Source of the DNA: JBKJZO01 sp046715235
Lineage (GTDB): Bacteria > Actinomycetota > Actinomycetes > BP-191
Assembly (NCBI GenBank): GCA_046715235.1
Contig: JBKJZO010000186.1
Span: 1-21,105 of the forward strand
Direction of reading: 5' to 3'
Length of the DNA: 21,105 bases
How positions within the stretch are numbered: position 1 is the first letter of the stretch; every line of letters begins with the position of its first letter. The position numbers and the translations under genes are program-made. Shown in pieces: positions 20,383 to 21,105 of this stretch. The notes below the pieces were generated by a model. That model was not told the DNA's origin, ran no database searches, and saw only the letters and a program-made list of their open reading frames with translations.

Positions 20383-21105
20383 CGCGGCCACGCGTGCTGG
20401 TGATCGCCGGTTCCGACTCCGGCGGCGGGGCCGGGATCCAGGCCGACATCAAGACCGGCCTCGCTCTGGGGGTGCACGTATCGACCGCGGTCACCGCGCT
20501 CACAGCGCAGAACTCGATCGGCGTGCAGGGCGTGTGGCCGACATCGAACGACGGCGTGCGCGCTCAGATCCGGTCCGTACTCGATGACATCGGCGCCGAC
20601 GCCGTGAAGACGGGAATGCTTGCGACAGCAGGCATCGCCGAGATCGTCGCCGACCAGTTGACTGGACTCGACCTGCCGCTCGTCGTCGACCCGGTCTGCG
20701 TCTCGACGAGCGGCGCGACCCTGCTCAGCGCCGAAGCGCTCGACGTCTACCGCGACCGCTTGCTCCCCCTCGCAAGAATCGTCACGCCCAACGTGCCTGA
20801 GGTCTTCGCATTGACGGGAATCGAGGTCGCCGACGCGACCGGCTTGCGCAAGGCGGCGGAGGCCGTGCTCGAGTTCGGGTCGCGGTGGGTACTGGTCAAG
20901 GGCGGCCATCTTCAGGGGCCCGCGATCGACCTGCTCTACGACGGCGATGTGGCGATCGAGTTGCCGGCGGAGCGGATTGCGACGCGCCACACGCACGGTT
21001 CGGGCTGCACGCTGGCGTCGGCGATAGCGGCGCGGTTGGCCTACGGCGACGACGTGCCGGCCGCCGTACACGCGGCGAAGGAGTTCGTCACGGAGGCGAT
21101 CAGGC
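20379..21105 (+). CDS. thiD: hydroxymethylpyrimidine (phosphate) kinase, truncated by the window end
   Basis: Phosphorylates HMP and HMP phosphate to HMP-PP for thiamine synthesis. 242 codons are present, with no stop, out of the usual 260-280, so only the last part is missing. Visible motifs are VLVIAGSDSGGGAGIQADIK at residues 7-26 (substrate and nucleotide site), VVDPVCVSTSG, TPNVPEVFALTG and the anion-hole motif HGSGCTLASAIAA with C210. The usual form is DTHGTGCT; here it reads HTHGSGCT, a mild variation. The GTG overlaps the thiL stop as GTGA, so it is read with thiL. A ThiD-ThiE or ThiD-TenA fusion cannot be excluded because the end is not seen. Confidence 0.93.
   Translation, partial: MTRPRVLVIAGSDSGGGAGIQADIKTGLALGVHVSTAVTALTAQNSIGVQGVWPTSNDGVRAQIRSVLDDIGADAVKTGMLATAGIAEIVADQLTGLDLPLVVDPVCVSTSGATLLSAEALDVYRDRLLPLARIVTPNVPEVFALTGIEVADATGLRKAAEAVLEFGSRWVLVKGGHLQGPAIDLLYDGDVAIELPAERIATRHTHGSGCTLASAIAARLAYGDDVPAAVHAAKEFVTEAIR

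Overview
The window is visibly GC-rich, uses many GTG starts, and carries a gene set and order typical of an actinobacterium: a hup gene with a long Lys/Ala/Pro tail, the F420-pathway gene cofC, a divergent IclR-type regulator beside leuCD, and DUF3515 and stand-alone Lrp/AsnC-domain genes beside thiL. From memory, the order resembles the leuB - FAH - gltX - tRNA - iclR/leuCD - hup - cofC - gpsA - ddl - DUF3515 - thiL region of Mycobacterium. It looks like conserved chromosomal core, not an island: I see no transposase, integrase, phage gene or CRISPR array. The species cannot be named from this.

Layout. (1) 1-5330, branched-chain amino acid block: leuB, ilvE, a PEBP/YbhB-like gene, a convergent L,D-transpeptidase lipoprotein gene, then cimA preceded by what looks like a complete isoleucine attenuator. 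(2) 5330-7890: an FAH-family hydrolase overlapping gltX, then tRNA-Gln(CUG) and tRNA-Glu(CUC). (3) 7889-9346 (minus): a CrtI/PYROXD2-like FAD oxidoreductase. (4) 9425-12434: a minus-strand IclR regulator (NdgR/LtbR type) divergent from leuC-leuD and a 75-aa protein gene, ending in a hairpin. (5) 12544-13469: hup with its own promoter and a 15-bp-stem terminator, facing a small cold-shock-like gene. (6) 13512-14168 (minus): cofC. (7) 14261-18313 (plus): plsC-like acyltransferase, gpsA, a split-barrel flavin-type protein, ddl and a small AAA/ABC-type ATPase. (8) 18304-18561: a roughly 258-bp imperfect palindrome made of two inverted copies of a 68-bp element, filling the gap between two convergent genes. 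(9) 18562-21105: a DUF3515 lipoprotein and an Lrp/AsnC-domain protein (minus), then thiL and the truncated thiD (plus).

How the genes work together. CimA makes citramalate from pyruvate and acetyl-CoA. LeuCD and LeuB can convert citramalate to 2-oxobutyrate, the isoleucine precursor, and also serve leucine synthesis. IlvE does the final transamination. The IclR protein probably controls leuCD, while cimA seems to be controlled by translation of tandem Ile codons. GltX and the two tRNAs form a Glu/Gln charging cluster. plsC and gpsA supply phospholipid precursors, ddl and the L,D-transpeptidase act on peptidoglycan, and thiL/thiD make thiamine pyrophosphate.

The two signals I find most worth following are the attenuator upstream of cimA (3610-3743) and the palindromic repeat at 18304-18561. 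All coordinates, alignments and pairings were worked out by eye; no search or folding program was run.
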